A stretch of 15,488 nt of DNA from an uncultured Bacteroidales bacterium (lineage in GTDB: Bacteria; Bacteroidota; Bacteroidia; Bacteroidales; P3). The position numbers and the translations under genes were made by a program. This document shows positions 14,714-15,488 of this stretch, piece after piece (positions within the stretch are counted from its first letter, which is position 1; each line of letters starts with the position of its first letter). The notes under the pieces are model-generated. The model had not been told where the DNA came from. It did no database searches and was given only the letters and a program-made list of their open reading frames with translations. The stretch lies in NCBI GenBank assembly GCA_937915785.1, contig CALGGY010000163.1, positions 1 to 15,488 of the forward strand, read 5' to 3'.

Positions 14714-14758
14714 GCTGTGTGTGCGCATCGGTGGTGATAAGGGACTTGGTGGGGGAGA
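14714..14758 (+). repeat. 45-bp copy of the tcdA 3' end
   Basis: This segment matches the tcdA 3' end (1465-1509, reverse complement) at 43 of 45 positions; read on the plus strand it codes CVCASVVIRDLVGE. No other part of tcdA is present. On the minus strand the same stretch continues as an open frame into AFNILTNIAYNLSRYEKAM, which looks protein-coding and has the flavour of a transposase C-terminus, although I cannot name it. Confidence 0.85.
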
Positions 14759-14805
14759 TAGATATCGGTTAATGGGGCGTACGTTAGTTGGAATAGTTAA
14801 TTTTT

Positions 14806-15423
14806 TTAGAAATTCATCCCAACTTTGATTGTGGCCGAGCGTGTGAAAATGCCCGATGCCATTTTCTCCGAGTTGTAAATTGCCATTTTCTCCAAATCGT
14901 AGTCTTTAAGAAAACCGCCAAGCATAAAACCGTATTCGAAACCGGCATAGATTTTTTCGGTTAATTTTATTTCCGTGCCAATGCCAAGCTGCACCCCAAG
15001 CCCGAATCTGTCCAACGAAACATCTGTCTGCAGCGGCTCGTCCTTGGCCATGTTGGAGCTGAAAAGTGCATCGGCTTCGATGGCGAGATATGCCAAAAGG
15101 TTGTTCAACAGTTCCACGCCTTTTTTTGTTTTGATGCCAGCTGCAAATAGCGCGAGGTTTTCGGTGTAAGTGCCTTGTGTGTACCTGCCTGAGCCGATGT
15201 GCAAACCTATGCCATAGGTGTATAGTTTGTCCTTGCCAAAAAGTGCGTTGATGGAGAATGTGGTCATCGGCACGGAACTGATGCCGTTGCCATTAAGGGT
15301 TAAAATGTTTTCACCGCAAGTTGGGGTATAGCCTACCGACGGCTCCAAATTTTGTAACTTTATTTGGGAATGTGCGGTGTTCAGTAAAGAAATTACCAAT
15401 AAGGGAAATATTATTTTTTTCAT
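14806..15423 (-). CDS. outer-membrane beta-barrel protein
   Basis: The 205-aa product starts with a Sec signal peptide (MKKIIFPLLVISLLNTAHSQ, cleavage near residue 19-20). The mature part has alternating hydrophobic/polar strands with aromatic belts: TTFSINALFG, LYTYGIGLHIGSG, ENLALFAAGIKT, LLAYLAIEADALF, FGLGVQLGIGTEI, IYAGFEYGFMLGG and ATIKVGMNF. The final residue is Phe, the usual C-terminal signal for BAM-dependent insertion. The size fits an 8-stranded barrel of the OmpA/OmpW/porin-like type. I cannot assign a family or cargo. The ATG at 15423 follows the 54-bp leader repeat by 11 bp, and the gene ends about 50 bp before the tcdA-tail copy. Confidence 0.8.
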   Translation of the reverse strand: MKKIIFPLLVISLLNTAHSQIKLQNLEPSVGYTPTCGENILTLNGNGISSVPMTTFSINALFGKDKLYTYGIGLHIGSGRYTQGTYTENLALFAAGIKTKKGVELLNNLLAYLAIEADALFSSNMAKDEPLQTDVSLDRFGLGVQLGIGTEIKLTEKIYAGFEYGFMLGGFLKDYDLEKMAIYNSEKMASGIFTRSATIKVGMNF

Positions 15424-15434
15424 GATACGAAAGA

Positions 15435-15488
15435 TTTAAGGTGGGTTCTATAAATTCAATTTTCATCTTTGAAACGGAGCGAACCCGT
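15435..15488 (-). repeat. 54-bp leader repeat, right copy
   Basis: The reverse complement of this segment matches 13-66 at 53 of 54 positions. It ends 11 bp before the ATG of the beta-barrel gene and reaches the last base of the window, so the true repeat may be longer. Beyond it the two leaders differ (TCTTTCGTATC here, AAAATAAAATAGC at the left). Confidence 0.9.

Larger units (their letters stand above)
14038..14805. other. 768-bp region without an intact gene; transposase debris and repeats
   Basis: Both strands are broken by stops. From left to right it holds an interrupted inverted repeat GATGCA/TGCATC (14059-14087), two copies of GCGGCTTCT (14091 and 14149), a CCCC-ATTTGAAA-GGGG hairpin and a nearby G6 run. 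These are followed by an A+T-rich stretch, the IS30-family transposase tail (14336-14536), a T14G8 tract (14583-14604), a second coding-looking minus-strand relic (about 14713-14620) and the tcdA-tail copy (14714-14758). Confidence 0.7.

Noticed and set aside
13..15488. The whole window as a 15-kb transposon with terminal inverted repeats
   Set aside because: There is no transposase or recombinase in an intact state, the inner genes are ordinary chromosomal genes such as tcdA and mutT, and both repeats sit as gene leaders.

Overview
The window looks like a chromosomal contig from a Bacteroidales bacterium (Bacteroidota), perhaps a Prevotella-like gut or rumen lineage. Evidence: promoter -7 boxes of the TAnnTTTG type (TATCTTTG, TACCTTTG), weak Shine-Dalgarno signals, many lipoproteins, and recognisable Bacteroidota families (DUF2147, a TcdA-type dehydratase, a Nim-like flavoprotein, IS30-type transposase debris). 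Most genes lie on the minus strand.

Layout. 1-1440: an A+T-richer plus-strand block with a lipoprotein carrying a glycine-zipper C-terminus and a translationally coupled 5-TM protein. These two look like a toxin/immunity-type pair; the lipoprotein signal peptide is out of frame by one T in a T7 tract. 1460-5703 (minus): tcdA, a radical SAM/SPASM enzyme, a secreted protein of 20-residue repeats, and a HerA-like ATPase (YjgR/DUF853) with its own promoter. 5963-10278 (minus): one probable five-gene operon from a good promoter near 10260, encoding a small lipoprotein, a GT4 glycosyltransferase, a membrane-anchored conserved protein, a secreted DUF2147 protein and an ABC exporter whose ATPase domain stops just after the H-loop. 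10386-11161 (plus): a frameshifted, truncated CvrA/NhaP2-type antiporter. 11187-13952 (minus): a broken small membrane protein, a lipoprotein, a 6-TM membrane protein, a MutT-type Nudix hydrolase and a Nim-like flavoprotein. 14038-14805: no intact gene, but an IS30-family transposase remnant, a T14G8 tract, hairpins and a copy of the tcdA 3' end. 14806-15423 (minus): a small outer-membrane beta-barrel protein.

The most striking structure is at the two ends. A 54-bp sequence (53/54 identical) occurs in inverted orientation at both ends of the window, each copy ending 11-13 bp before the start codon of an exported protein. A second inverted pair, 43/45 identical and matching the tcdA 3' end, lies at the far side of each of these end blocks. 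Both ends therefore have the order [54-bp leader] - [different envelope cargo] - [tcdA-tail]. This resembles cassette exchange between fixed flanks, although the contig breaking in a multicopy repeat explains at least part of the end placement.

Several genes carry single-base lesions (lipoprotein, antiporter, small membrane protein, transposase). They may be real decay or phase variation, or assembly errors; raw reads would decide.
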